DNA of 64,000 bases from Paenibacillus sp. (lineage in GTDB: Bacteria; Bacillota; Bacilli; Paenibacillales; Paenibacillaceae), in contig JAIRVF010000113.1 of the NCBI GenBank assembly GCA_031254035.1, forward strand, positions 1-64,000, in the 5' to 3' direction. Under the pieces are notes generated by a model. That model was not told the origin of the DNA. It searched no databases and saw only the letters and a list, made by a program, of their open reading frames with translations. The translations under genes and the position numbers were made by a program. The stretch's first letter is position 1; each line of letters starts with the position of its first letter. Of the stretch, positions 8,501-17,489 are shown one piece after another.

Positions 8501-9424
8501 ATGAGATTTGAAACGCTTGAGCAACTGGCAGACATCTGCCTAAAAGAGAATAAAACGATTGCTGAAGTGATGATTGAGGATCAGGCCAAAGAAACGGGCA
8601 TTCCAGTGGATGAGGTGTTTCGGCAGATGTCGGATTACTATCAGGTCATGAAGGAAGCCGTTCGGAAGGGGCTAAGCGGCAATACCAAGTCCCGCAGCGG
8701 CCTGACGGGGGGAGACGCCAAGAAAGTGGCGGATTATATGCGCCAGGACGAATCATCGCTTGGCGGACCGTCCGCCACGGCGATGGCTTATGCGCTTGCC
8801 GTTTCCGAAGTGAATGCCTCCATGGGCAGGATCATTGCCACGCCGACGGCCGGCTCCTGCGGGATTATCCCCGGCGTGTTCGTTAGCGCGCAGGAACGGT
8901 TTGGCTGGGATGACGACAAGCTGGTTTACGGCTTGTTTACCGCTGGCGCGATCGGCTTCGTCATTGCTAACAACGCCTCGATTTCTGGGGCGGAGGGCGG
9001 CTGTCAAGCCGAAGTCGGTTCTGCTATCGGTATGGCGGCCGGGGCAATGGTTGAGCTTAGGGGAGGTTCAGCGCAGCAGGCCATTCATGCCGTTGGCCTT
9101 GCCTTGAAAAACTGCCTGGGCCTCATCTGCGATCCCGTCGCCGGGCTGGTGGAAATCCCCTGCATCGTGCGAAACGGCCTAGGGGCCGTCACCGCACTGG
9201 CTGCTGCGGATATGGCGCTGGCCGGCGTCGGCAGCGTGATCCCTGCCGATGAGGTGATCGGCGTCATGCTAGAGGTGGGCAGCGCCATGCCGACCAAACA
9301 CCGCGAAACCGGCAAGGGTGGTCTGGCCGCAACGCCTACCGGCCGCAAGCTGACCAAGGAATTGGTGGAGCAGCGCCGCAGAAAAGCCAATGAAGCCAAA
9401 CAACCGCCGTCAGACATCAATTAA
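8501..9424 (+). CDS. sdaAA: L-serine dehydratase, iron-sulfur type, alpha subunit
   Basis: 307 residues, full length. The 4Fe-4S ligands are visible as cysteines in SCGIIPG, NCLGLICDPVAG and VEIPCIVRN. The start ATG follows AAAGGAG by about 9 nt, only 7 nt after sdaAB stops. Catalyses deamination of L-serine with SdaAB; the cluster acts as a Lewis acid and is oxygen sensitive in this family. Lies between sdaAB and gcvH under glycine riboswitch control. Confidence 0.95.
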   Translation: MRFETLEQLADICLKENKTIAEVMIEDQAKETGIPVDEVFRQMSDYYQVMKEAVRKGLSGNTKSRSGLTGGDAKKVADYMRQDESSLGGPSATAMAYALAVSEVNASMGRIIATPTAGSCGIIPGVFVSAQERFGWDDDKLVYGLFTAGAIGFVIANNASISGAEGGCQAEVGSAIGMAAGAMVELRGGSAQQAIHAVGLALKNCLGLICDPVAGLVEIPCIVRNGLGAVTALAAADMALAGVGSVIPADEVIGVMLEVGSAMPTKHRETGKGGLAATPTGRKLTKELVEQRRRKANEAKQPPSDIN

Positions 9425-9485
9425 AGGCTTATCCACATTTCATGTCATTGGATCATTACATTATTCGAAGGAGAGTTGTAAACAA

Positions 9486-9878
9486 ATGAGCAATGTGAAA
9501 GAGAACTGTTGGTACAGCAAGGATCATGAATGGGTTGAAAAAGTAAGTGGAAACGTCGTGCGCATCGGCATTAGCGATTTTGCGCAACATCAGCTTGGCG
9601 ATATCGTGTTTGTGGAACTTCCGGAAGAAGGCACAGAGGTTAAAGCCGAGGAGAGCATCGGAACGATCGAGTCCGTCAAAACCGTATCCGATCTGTTCAG
9701 CCCTGTTGGCGGTCAAATCACGAAAATCAACCCGCAATTGAATGATGAGCCTGAACTCGTGAATAGTGAGCCGCATGACGGTGGATGGATGCTGGAGATT
9801 GAAGTCGCAGGCAATTTGGAAGAGCAGCTGTCGGCACTTCTGAACGCAGAGCAATACAAGAAATTTATTGAAGAATAA
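9486..9878 (+). CDS. gcvH: Glycine cleavage system H protein
   Basis: 130 residues starting at ATG 9486 behind AAGGAGAG. A longer in-frame reading from 9390 overlaps sdaAA and is not needed. The lipoyl acceptor is K65 in IESVKTVSD. It shuttles the aminomethyl group between P, T and L proteins; in Bacillus it also takes part in lipoate relay. It is placed downstream of serine deaminase rather than beside gcvT-PA-PB, 61 nt after sdaAA, and shares the upstream riboswitch. Terminator at 9897-9928. Confidence 0.95.
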   Translation: MSNVKENCWYSKDHEWVEKVSGNVVRIGISDFAQHQLGDIVFVELPEEGTEVKAEESIGTIESVKTVSDLFSPVGGQITKINPQLNDEPELVNSEPHDGGWMLEIEVAGNLEEQLSALLNAEQYKKFIEE

Positions 9879-9896
9879 TCATACTTATAACAAGGG

Positions 9897-9928
9897 ACCG
9901 CTCCACGGTTTAAGTGGGGCGGTTTTTA
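9897..9928 (+). terminator. Terminator after gcvH
   Basis: ACCGCTCCAC pairs with GTGGGGCGGT, followed by TTTTAAT. Confidence 0.85.
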
Positions 9929-9977
9929 ATGACCACAAGTTTCGGGAACTGCAAGTAGAGCCCTACAAAGTCGGAAT

Positions 9978-10250
9978 TTTTAATCACGGGATTCGTGGTC
10001 CGAAAGTAAAAACGTGCAGAAGTGTAAATTTTACCATTGGATCCGCGATATGATAGTAAAAACGTGCAAAACTGCATCTTTTAACCACAAGTTTCGTGCT
10101 TTGATAGTAAAAGCTTGCAAATCTGCAAGCTTTTACGGTCATTTCTCCCCCAATCGGCAGATTTGCCCAAAAAAGATGCACAATCGCAGGAATTTTGGTC
10201 ATTTTCCAATAAAATACTTGAAGTAAATGCACAATTGCATCAATTCCTCT
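9978..10250. repeat. Degenerate tandem repeat of about 51 bp with TGCA palindromes
   Basis: Five units start at about 9978, 10029, 10079, 10131 and 10193 (spacing 51, 50, 52, 62). Each starts TTTTA or TTTTGG and the first three carry AGTAAAAnCnTGCA followed by a TGCA/TGTA partner 4 nt later. The third unit contains a perfect 13-bp hairpin, GTAAAAGCTTGCA with its complement (about 10106-10136). No protein-coding potential or spacer-like regularity is seen. Function unknown. Confidence 0.65.
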
Positions 10251-10264
10251 TTTTCAAGATATAA

Positions 10265-10375
10265 GCTGCATAGAAATGAACCGCCCACAGATATGACCAC
10301 TATAGATCTGAACTGACCAGAAACATGAACTTTTTATAGACATGAACTGCTCATTTGATATGACAGCCAGAATCC
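10265..10375. repeat. Short direct repeats with ATGAAC/ATGACC core
   Basis: About six copies of a 17-20 bp degenerate unit of the form GAnATGAACTGnnC (for example GAAATGAACCGCCCA, GATATGACCACTA, GATCTGAACTGACCA, GACATGAACTGCTCA). They lie just upstream of the pullulanase gene. They could be regulator sites or a decayed minisatellite. Confidence 0.5.
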
Positions 10376-10497
10376 CCGCTCAAATTTGGGCTTTTAGGGA
10401 GCGCATATAAACCTTTGCAATTGGCAACACAAACACATAGGATGTGGTAAAGCTATTTGCATACATCGAATGTTAATGTTGTGGTGGTGTATAAATC

Positions 10498-12834
10498 ATG
10501 ATTAATACAACTTATTACGACGGACGCGACTTGGGCTGCACTTATTCCAGGATGGAAAGCATTTTCAAACTCTGGGCACCGGGCGCTTTGAAGGTATCGC
10601 TGGCCCTCTATCAGGATGCGGGTAGTTATAATACCGAAGGAGAAGTGAAAGTTCATACGGATGGTCTGGAAATTGGCATGAAGAAGTGGAGGGACGGTGT
10701 CTGGTTTCTGCGTTTCTATGGCGATCTCGCTGGCCGGTACTATATGTATAAGATAGAAAGCTCGGATGGCAGCATCCGTTATGCCACAGACCCTTATTCC
10801 CGTGCTGTTAGCGCCAACGGGGCTAGATCGGCCATTATCGATATGAAGGCTTGGAGCCCCCCCGGTTGGGAAGAGGAGAAACGCTCTCCTATAAAGGGAT
10901 GGCAGGATGCCGTATTGTACGAACTGCATGTGCGGGATTTTTCGGCAGATCTGGAGGCGGGTTTTAAGTATATAGGCAAATATAAAGCATTTACGGAAAC
11001 GGGGTTGCGCGATAAGGAAGGAAACAAAATTGGTATCGATCATCTGGAGGAGCTTGGAGTAACTCATGTCCATCTGCTTCCGGTCTCCGATTTTCAGACA
11101 GTGAACGAGCTCCGCGTGGATGATCTGGATTCGGCTGAACCGAAGTATAACTGGGGGTATGATCCGCAGCATTTTAACGTACCTGAGGGATCTTACGCAA
11201 CTGACCCGCAAGTGCCGGGGGTCCGGCTTCTCGAGTTCAAGGAAATGATCATGGCACTGCATCGCAAAGGTATCTGCGTCATCATGGATGTCGTGTACAA
11301 CCATACCTACATTGTAAAAGACGGTCCGTTTGAACCGGTTGTGCCGGGATACTACTATCGCAGGGATGCTGCGGGAAGGCTCGCGAATGGTTCCGGTGTC
11401 GGCAATGAGCTGGCGACGGAGCGTCCCATGGTACGAAAATATATTTTGGACTCGGTCCGCTACTGGGCAGAGGAATATCACATCGACGGGTTCCGTTTTG
11501 ACTTGATGGGATTGATCGACACGGATACTATCGTTCAAATTGTTGATGAGCTTCACCGCGAGGTTGATCCTTCGCTTTTGATATACGGAGAACCTTGGAC
11601 TGGCGGAGTGACGCCTTTGCGGCAACAAACGTTGAAGGGAAGTCAAAGGAGCCGGGGGTTTGCCGTATTTAACGATCATTTCCGCGGTGCTATTAAAGGC
11701 GATAGTGACGGGTATGGAAAAGGATTTGCCACGGGCCGGCCAGAAATGGAAGCTGCAGTTCTCGAAGGCGTGAAAGGAGCGGTACATGATTTCGCGGATT
11801 CCCCGCTCGAAACGATCAATTATGTAACCGTTCATGATAACCTGAATTTGTGGGATAAGATTTTAAAGACGCAAGGATTGCAAAATGAAGCCGGTTTCCA
11901 GGAGATCCGCGACGGGGAGCTCACAAGCGGAGGCAGCTTACAGGAAATGGTGGAGCGATCCGAGCCCTACCGTAGCGTAGAAAAGGATCATATTTTGGGG
12001 AGTGAGATGGTGAAGAGGGCGATTTTGGCCAATGGTATTGTCCTTACCTCGCAAGGCATTCCCATGATTCAGGCCGGTGATGAGCTGCTTCGCACGAAAT
12101 ACGGCGATCATAACAGCTACCGCAGTGGTGACAGTGTAAATGCGATCCGGTGGGGTAATAAAAGCAGATTCAAACCGGTTTACGACTATTACCGCGGTCT
12201 CATTGAACTCCGGAAAAACCACCCTGCCTTTCGCATGGTCTCCAAGGATCAAGTGGAAAAACATCTGAAGGTGCTCCGCTGCCAGGATAATACGGTGGCT
12301 TTTATGCTGAAGGATTTTGCCAATGACGATGTCTGGAAAAATATTATCGTCGTTTATAATGCCAATCGACATGATATCAGGTTGGAAATCCCTTTTTCCC
12401 TTACCGGATGGAAAGTGGCGGTCAACGGGGAGCAAGCTGGAAACAAAGCGCTTGATTACATCGTAGATGAACAGGTGACTGTTCACGGTCTATCGATGCT
12501 GGTATTGTACGAAGAAATCGGTGGCGTGCCGCGTCCGGCAAACAAGGTTGAAGTCCAATACGAGCGGCCCGATGGCAAATATGACGGGTGGAATCTGTGG
12601 ATATGGGGCGTAGGTTTTCATGAACGGCGCGTGGATTTCGAAAGGATGGAAAGCGGTAAAGCGGTCGCTTCATTTACGGTTCCGTCCCATGTCAGAAGAA
12701 TCGGTTACATCGTGCGTTTGAATGAATGGGAAGCGAAAGACGTGGACCAGGACTCTTTTTTCGAGCTTGGCCCCGGGCAAACCGTAAGCGTGCTGATCCA
12801 GAGCGGTTCGCAGCATTCGAAAAAGATAAGCTGA
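10498..12834 (+). CDS. pulA: Type I pullulanase with C-terminal CBM41-like domain
   Basis: 778 residues without a signal peptide, so intracellular. The N-terminal part resembles CBM48; the pullulanase signature YNWGYDP is at 217-223. GH13 catalytic residues are D335 (FRFDLMG), E365 (YGEPW) and D447 (VTVHDN). Hydrolyses alpha-1,6 branch points in pullulan or limit dextrins. The last 90 residues (about 685-770; YERPDGKYDGWNLWIWG ... YIVRLNEWEAKD) resemble CBM41, a domain normally found at the N-terminus of secreted pullulanases, which makes the order unusual. The RBS is weak (GGTGG). Terminator at 12847-12870. Confidence 0.93.
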   Translation: MINTTYYDGRDLGCTYSRMESIFKLWAPGALKVSLALYQDAGSYNTEGEVKVHTDGLEIGMKKWRDGVWFLRFYGDLAGRYYMYKIESSDGSIRYATDPYSRAVSANGARSAIIDMKAWSPPGWEEEKRSPIKGWQDAVLYELHVRDFSADLEAGFKYIGKYKAFTETGLRDKEGNKIGIDHLEELGVTHVHLLPVSDFQTVNELRVDDLDSAEPKYNWGYDPQHFNVPEGSYATDPQVPGVRLLEFKEMIMALHRKGICVIMDVVYNHTYIVKDGPFEPVVPGYYYRRDAAGRLANGSGVGNELATERPMVRKYILDSVRYWAEEYHIDGFRFDLMGLIDTDTIVQIVDELHREVDPSLLIYGEPWTGGVTPLRQQTLKGSQRSRGFAVFNDHFRGAIKGDSDGYGKGFATGRPEMEAAVLEGVKGAVHDFADSPLETINYVTVHDNLNLWDKILKTQGLQNEAGFQEIRDGELTSGGSLQEMVERSEPYRSVEKDHILGSEMVKRAILANGIVLTSQGIPMIQAGDELLRTKYGDHNSYRSGDSVNAIRWGNKSRFKPVYDYYRGLIELRKNHPAFRMVSKDQVEKHLKVLRCQDNTVAFMLKDFANDDVWKNIIVVYNANRHDIRLEIPFSLTGWKVAVNGEQAGNKALDYIVDEQVTVHGLSMLVLYEEIGGVPRPANKVEVQYERPDGKYDGWNLWIWGVGFHERRVDFERMESGKAVASFTVPSHVRRIGYIVRLNEWEAKDVDQDSFFELGPGQTVSVLIQSGSQHSKKIS

Positions 12835-12846
12835 AAGTTACAGATG

Positions 12847-12870
12847 CCGCCCCGGTGGGGCGGTTTTTTT
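12847..12870 (+). terminator. Terminator after pulA
   Basis: CCGCCCC-GGT-GGGGCGG stem followed by seven T. Confidence 0.92.
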
Positions 12871-12997
12871 GCGATTATAGAATTTATATTATAAGCCTAT
12901 GTTTCACAAGGTCACTTGCTCTTGAATTTCCAGACTTTATAATATATTTAGGATTTTGTAAAATCCTTATTTAGAAAAATAATGGAGGTGGCAGGCT

Positions 12998-13720
12998 GTG
13001 AAAGAAAAAGTTCTGGAGGCTTACGCCAGGCTGGCTAAAGATTATGAACTGCACGTGGATGAGGATAGTGGGGCGAATGCTTATTATGAGCGGCCCGCGA
13101 TGCTGGCGCTTTTACCCGAAGTCATGACGGGTTGGTCCGTGCTGGATGCCGGGTGCGCCGCAGGTTGGTATACGGAACAACTCACCAGGCGGGGCGCTCA
13201 AGTGACAGCCGTCGATATCAGCCCTGAGATGGTGGCGGCGGCGCAAAGGCGGGCCGGTCATCAGGCCAAGGTACAGGTGCAGGATTTAAACGAACCGCTG
13301 CCGTTTGCAGCCGAGGCATTCGATCTGATTCTAAGCTCCTTAACCCTGCATTACGTCGAGGACTGGCAGCCGGTGTTTACGGAATTCCGGCGTGTCCTGA
13401 GACCGGGAGGCCATCTTCTGTTTTCAGTGCATCACCCTATCATGGATTTTACGTTTTTTGAGCGTCCGGACTATTTTGCCAGAGAGCTAATTGTCGACCT
13501 CTGGACAAAAAAGGAGGCGGGAGAGGTTGAGGTGACATTTTACCGCCGGCCGCTGCATGAAATCATCAACGTCACGACAGATCATTTTATTTTGGATAAA
13601 ATGGTTGAACCCAAACCGCTGCCTGAATTTCTGGAACGTCTGCCGGAGTCGGCAGCATTTTATGAGCGTCTTTTGCATCATCCGCAATTTTTGATTATGA
13701 AGGCCCATAAAGCGCTGTGA
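12998..13720 (+). CDS. Class I SAM-dependent methyltransferase
   Basis: 240 residues with GTG start behind ATGGAGGTGG. Motif I is VLDAGCAAGWYTEQL and motif II/acid residue follows in VTAVDISPEM; the later block LSSLTLHYVEDW fits the Methyltransf_11 fold. The substrate cannot be told from sequence; UbiE/SmtA-like small-molecule methyltransferases are closest. It stands alone between the pulA terminator and the TPP leader. Confidence 0.85.
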   Translation: MKEKVLEAYARLAKDYELHVDEDSGANAYYERPAMLALLPEVMTGWSVLDAGCAAGWYTEQLTRRGAQVTAVDISPEMVAAAQRRAGHQAKVQVQDLNEPLPFAAEAFDLILSSLTLHYVEDWQPVFTEFRRVLRPGGHLLFSVHHPIMDFTFFERPDYFARELIVDLWTKKEAGEVEVTFYRRPLHEIINVTTDHFILDKMVEPKPLPEFLERLPESAAFYERLLHHPQFLIMKAHKAL

Positions 13721-13902
13721 TCATAGACAAAAAAAGCCGAGCCATTATAGGTCAAGGTCCTCTTCCCATATTATTTTTTTGTGATGAGACGTAAATCTCG
13801 TTTTTTCCAGCGGAGTGTTTGAGTTAGACCCTGCTCTCGCTTCTTCAGCATGTTTTCTGATGCCTGGACCTGGGCAAGATACCAAGTTCAATGTGAAATC
13901 AT

Positions 13903-13931
13903 TTGACAAGTTCTGTATTCAGGGCTAAAGT
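13903..13931 (+). promoter_or_regulatory. SigA promoter of the thiamin operon
   Basis: TTGACA (13903-13908), 17 nt spacer, TAAAGT (13926-13931). Initiation would be about 20 nt ahead of the TPP aptamer. The rest of 13721-13902 shows no gene. Confidence 0.75.
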
Positions 13932-13956
13932 AAGACGTGAAAAAACTTGATATGAA

Positions 13957-14047
13957 ATCCACTAGGGGAGTCGCGGCTAAGCGGCTGAGATAAGGATACT
14001 TAGACCCTTAGAACCTGATCCGGATCATACCGGCGTAGGGAAGTGGA
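13957..14047 (+). ncRNA. TPP riboswitch (thi box)
   Basis: The conserved blocks are in order: ACTAGGGGAGTC, GGCTGAGA, ACCCTTAGAACCTGATC, and ATACCGGCGTAGGGAAGTGG. This is the thi-box aptamer that binds thiamin pyrophosphate and represses the downstream genes. It is followed by about 140 nt of leader with small hairpins and a strong terminator at 14193-14226. Confidence 0.96.
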
Positions 14048-14192
14048 GACGGACTTCAACACGTTCAGATTCTAGCGGAAGTTTTTTAAGGTATAGGGAA
14101 AAATAAAAATTCGGGCAAGCCCGTATCCTTATATCGCCGGAAAACTATCCTTCAAAGCGTCGATCGGCGTTTTGCTTTACAAATGAACGGAT

Positions 14193-14226
14193 GAGGCCGC
14201 TCCATTTCGGGGCGGCTTTTTTTTTG
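14193..14226 (+). terminator. Terminator in the TPP leader
   Basis: GCCGCTCC-ATTT-CGGGGCGGC followed by at least nine T, less than 60 nt before tenA. Most likely the OFF-state element of the TPP switch, although an additional anti-terminator pairing was not worked out. Confidence 0.85.
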
Positions 14227-14284
14227 TGCTGCTTTTCGCTCTCCCTGTTTGGATTTCAGCCCAATTTATGCGGAGGTGCTGAAA

Positions 14285-14983
14285 ATGAGGCGTTTTACGG
14301 AGGAACTGAGAAGTGAGGCAGAACCGATCTTTAAGGCGATTTATGAGCATCCGTTTGTCAGGGGAATTGCTGAAGGGTGTTTACAGAAGGAACAGTTGAT
14401 TCATTATGTCAAACAAGATTTTGAATATTTGAACGCATTTATGCGAATTTACGGGATTGCGATTTCCAAATGCGAGAGCCGGGATATGATCGCTTTTTTC
14501 AATGAACAAATCTCCTTTGTATTGTACAGTGAGACGCATCCGCACAATAATTTCTGTCAGGTTGCCGGTGTTTCTTACGAGGAGATGCAGGGTTATCCAC
14601 TTGCCCCGACGGCCAATCATTATGCAAGGCATATGTCGACCGTCGCCCATGAAGGAACACTTGAGGATATCATTGCGGCGCTGCTGCCATGCCCTTGGAC
14701 GTATACCGAAATTGCCAAAAAATTGTTGGAGGAAAAAAGCCCGGACGTATCCCATCCGTTTTATGAGTGGATACACTTTTACGGAGATATGGACGGCGGT
14801 GTCACTGAACGGATGCGCGGGCTGTTGGATGCTATGGCGGAAGACTTGACCCCGGCGCGAAAAAAACGGCTGAAGGAGCATTTCATAGCAAGCTGTCAGC
14901 TTGAATATATGTTTTGGGACATGGCCTATCATCTGGAGGAGTGGCCAGTTAAAATGGCGAAAGGGGAGAAAATCCGATGGTGA
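14285..14983 (+). CDS. tenA: Aminopyrimidine aminohydrolase / thiaminase II (TenA)
   Basis: 232 residues from ATG 14285, which follows GCGGAGGTG; an in-frame TTG at 14249 is less likely because it sits immediately after the terminator. The catalytic cysteine is C136 in LLPCPWTY. TenA releases hydroxymethylpyrimidine (HMP) from degraded thiamin. It leads the salvage operon tenA-thiM-thiD-thiE; the next gene starts inside its last codons. Confidence 0.93.
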   Translation: MRRFTEELRSEAEPIFKAIYEHPFVRGIAEGCLQKEQLIHYVKQDFEYLNAFMRIYGIAISKCESRDMIAFFNEQISFVLYSETHPHNNFCQVAGVSYEEMQGYPLAPTANHYARHMSTVAHEGTLEDIIAALLPCPWTYTEIAKKLLEEKSPDVSHPFYEWIHFYGDMDGGVTERMRGLLDAMAEDLTPARKKRLKEHFIASCQLEYMFWDMAYHLEEWPVKMAKGEKIRW

Positions 14984-15816
14984 ACATTTCGGGTATGCAG
15001 CTTCTTCCACAGGAGATTAAGCGCCGCCGGCCGCTCATACATAACATCACGAATGAGGTCGTAACGAATTTTACGGCCAATGGGCTGCTTGCGGCCGGAG
15101 CATCGCCAGTGATGGCATCCGCAAGCGAAGAGGTGGCGGATATGGCGAAAATGGCCGGCGCGTTGGTGCTGAACCTGGGCACGCTGAATGCGCAAATGGT
15201 GGAAGCGGCCATTCTTGCCGGACGCTCCGCCAATTTGCATGGTATTCCTGTGCTCCTTGATCCAGTAGGCGCGGGGGCTACGCCATACCGGACCCGGACG
15301 GCACTGGAGATATTAAGGAATGTCCGGGTTTCCATCGTACGCGGCAACGTGGCTGAAGTGGCCAATTTGATAGGCGAGGCGGCAGCCATCAAAGGAGTCG
15401 ATGCGGATGTTGCGGATGGGGAAACCCCTGTCGATCTGGCGGCCCGTGCTGCGCACCGGATTGGAAGTGTAGTGGCCATTACAGGCCGGGAAGACGTGAT
15501 TACCGACGGCGTAGCCGCATATGTGGTTCGCGGGGGACATCCGATGCTGACCCGGGTGACGGGGACGGGCTGCCTGCTGACATCCATGATGGGGGCGTTT
15601 ACCGCGGTGGAGAGCGATCTGTTGACGGCTGGCGCAGCGGCATTTGCTTTTTACGGCGCGGCAGGCATCAGAGCGTATGACGCTGCCGACAGTCGCGGTC
15701 CGGGAAGCTTTCAAATCGCATTTCTGGACGCGTTGTCCGAAATGGATCAATTTCCGGTGGCGGAAGAGGCGATCATCTGCCATAAGATCCCGGCAGGAAG
15801 AGGGTTTTTGCAATGA
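14977..15816 (+). CDS. thiM: Hydroxyethylthiazole kinase
   Basis: 279 residues, phosphorylates the thiazole moiety (HET) for reuse. The ribokinase-like signature TGTGCLLTSMMGAF holds the catalytic Cys, and the N-terminal HNITNEVVTNFTANG block is characteristic. It overlaps tenA by 7 nt and thiD by 4 nt (ATGA). Confidence 0.95.
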   Translation: MVNISGMQLLPQEIKRRRPLIHNITNEVVTNFTANGLLAAGASPVMASASEEVADMAKMAGALVLNLGTLNAQMVEAAILAGRSANLHGIPVLLDPVGAGATPYRTRTALEILRNVRVSIVRGNVAEVANLIGEAAAIKGVDADVADGETPVDLAARAAHRIGSVVAITGREDVITDGVAAYVVRGGHPMLTRVTGTGCLLTSMMGAFTAVESDLLTAGAAAFAFYGAAGIRAYDAADSRGPGSFQIAFLDALSEMDQFPVAEEAIICHKIPAGRGFLQ

Positions 15817-16631
15817 GGGTCCCGAGGGCAATGACGATAGCGGGTTCCGACAGCGGCGGTGGTGCGGGAATCCAAGCGGATATCAAGACGTTTCAAGAAC
15901 TGAACGTGTTCGGCATGTCGGCCATCACGGCGATTACGGTACAAAATACGCTAGGGGTTCAAGGCGTATATCCGATCCCGGTTGCGGGTGTGGCGGAACA
16001 GATTCAAGTTGTCGGTTCTGATCTGGGCGTAGACGCGCTCAAAACCGGTATGCTATTTAATGCAGAAATCATCGAAGCCGTGACGGAGGAAATTAAAGCT
16101 TTTGGTTGGAAAAAGCTCGTCGTTGATCCGGTGATGGTTGCGAAAGGGGGAGCGGAGCTGCTTTGCCCGGACGCCGCTAGCGCGCTGAAGCAAAAGCTGC
16201 TTCCGCTTGCCATGATCGTAACGCCGAATATACCGGAAGCGGAGGTGCTTGCGGGGAAACCGATCACGACATGGCATACCCGGTGCGAAGCGGCGAAAAG
16301 AATTGCCGATTACGGCGTTCGCATGGTCGTCATCAAGGGTGGTCATGATGCCGGGGCTGAGCAGTCTGTGGATCTGCTATACGATGGGAATTCATTCACC
16401 AAGATTGCCGGACCGAGAATTGCCACCAGGCACACCCATGGGACCGGCTGCACCTTTTCAGCGGCGATTGCGGCGCAGCTTGCCAAAGGCGCATCCGCGG
16501 CGGAAGCCGTCCACACCGCTCGCAGCTTCATCCAGGCTGCGATCGAGGAGACGCTGAACATCGGGGCGGGCAATGGTCCGACGAATCACTGGGCCTATCG
16601 CCGCAGAATGGAGTCTGCGCAATGCCGATGA
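15813..16631 (+). CDS. thiD: Hydroxymethylpyrimidine (phosphate) kinase
   Basis: 272 residues with the AGSDSGGGAGIQADIKTF substrate block, the VDPVMVAKGG region and the HGTGCTFSAAI anion-hole motif near the C-terminus. Phosphorylates HMP and HMP-P to HMP-PP. Starts on the ATGA overlap with thiM and overlaps thiE by 10 nt. Confidence 0.95.
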   Translation: MRVPRAMTIAGSDSGGGAGIQADIKTFQELNVFGMSAITAITVQNTLGVQGVYPIPVAGVAEQIQVVGSDLGVDALKTGMLFNAEIIEAVTEEIKAFGWKKLVVDPVMVAKGGAELLCPDAASALKQKLLPLAMIVTPNIPEAEVLAGKPITTWHTRCEAAKRIADYGVRMVVIKGGHDAGAEQSVDLLYDGNSFTKIAGPRIATRHTHGTGCTFSAAIAAQLAKGASAAEAVHTARSFIQAAIEETLNIGAGNGPTNHWAYRRRMESAQCR

Positions 16632-17299
16632 TGACCATGACTGATATGCAAATGAGGGAATACCTACGCCTATATCTTGTGCTGGGCAGCGTGAACTGCA
16701 AGACCGATCCTGTGCAGGTGGTAGAGGAAGCGATCCGCGGCGGCGTGACGATGGTACAACTGCGGGAAAAAGGGCGGCATGCGCTTACAGGGAGTGCCAA
16801 AAGGGAACTGGCGATGCGTATCCATGCGGTATGCCGCAGCTTTGGCGTTCCGTTGATTATCAATGACGATATTGATCTCGCTTTAACGGTGGATGCGGAA
16901 GGTGTCCATATCGGACAGGAGGATGAGCCGGCATGGCAGGTGCGGGAGCGGATCGGGGATAAAATACTGGGGCTTTCGGTTCATACACCCAAGGAAGCGG
17001 AAGCTTCGGCATCCTGGCAGGTCGATTATCTGGGGGTTGGACCGGTTTATCCGACCTGCTCGAAAGAGGATGCAAAGGAGCCCCGGGGACCGGCAATGCT
17101 GCGCGATATCAGGGTGGTTAACGCCTTGCCTATGGTCGGGATCGGCGGGATTACGGCGGAGCGGACGGCAGATGTCATCTGGGCCGGTGCGGATGGGATA
17201 GCGGTTATCTCCGCGATCACTGGAGCGGAAGACATCTATACGGCTGCAAGGAAGCTGGCTGTGGCGATCCCCCCACATAGACTAAGCAAGGGCCAATAA
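16622..17299 (+). CDS. thiE: Thiamin-phosphate synthase
   Basis: 225 residues with the TIM-barrel motifs VTMVQLREKG, NDDIDLALTVDAEGVHIGQ, LGVGPVYPT and VGIGGITAE that form the pyrophosphate site. Joins HMP-PP and HET-P to thiamin phosphate, completing salvage. The first Met residues (MPMMTMTDM) leave the exact start open. No thiC, thiG or thiS is present in the window, so the operon is for salvage rather than de novo synthesis. Confidence 0.95.
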   Translation: MPMMTMTDMQMREYLRLYLVLGSVNCKTDPVQVVEEAIRGGVTMVQLREKGRHALTGSAKRELAMRIHAVCRSFGVPLIINDDIDLALTVDAEGVHIGQEDEPAWQVRERIGDKILGLSVHTPKEAEASASWQVDYLGVGPVYPTCSKEDAKEPRGPAMLRDIRVVNALPMVGIGGITAERTADVIWAGADGIAVISAITGAEDIYTAARKLAVAIPPHRLSKGQ

Positions 17300-17346
17300 G
17301 AGAATAAATGATTCAAGTAATGATTTGATGAATAGTTATCTTTGTT

Positions 17347-17380
17347 GGAATCTGCCTGTTTTGGGCGGGTTCTTTTTTTA
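17347..17380 (+). terminator. Terminator after thiE
   Basis: GAATCTGCC pairs with GGGCGGGTTC (two G-T pairs) around a TGTTTT loop, followed by seven T. Confidence 0.75.
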
Positions 17381-17489
17381 TAGAAATAGCCCGAAAATCC
17401 CCGTTTTTTTCTTTTCAGGACAAATTGGGCAACCTGCTATTTGATGGTAGAATGGAGACATACAGCTTACAAAGAAAGGGTGCAACAAT

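Noticed and set aside
2684..9878. Glycine and serine genes as one locus with a missing lpdA
   Set aside because: Absence of the L-protein here is not unusual because lpdA is normally encoded with 2-oxoacid dehydrogenases elsewhere.
9978..10375. Possible CRISPR array
   Set aside because: The units are degenerate along their whole length, without conserved repeats separated by unique equal-length spacers, and no cas genes are present.
10453..11835. 460-codon open frame antisense to pulA
   Set aside because: pulA carries all catalytic motifs on the plus strand; the antisense frame has no recognisable domain and no RBS.
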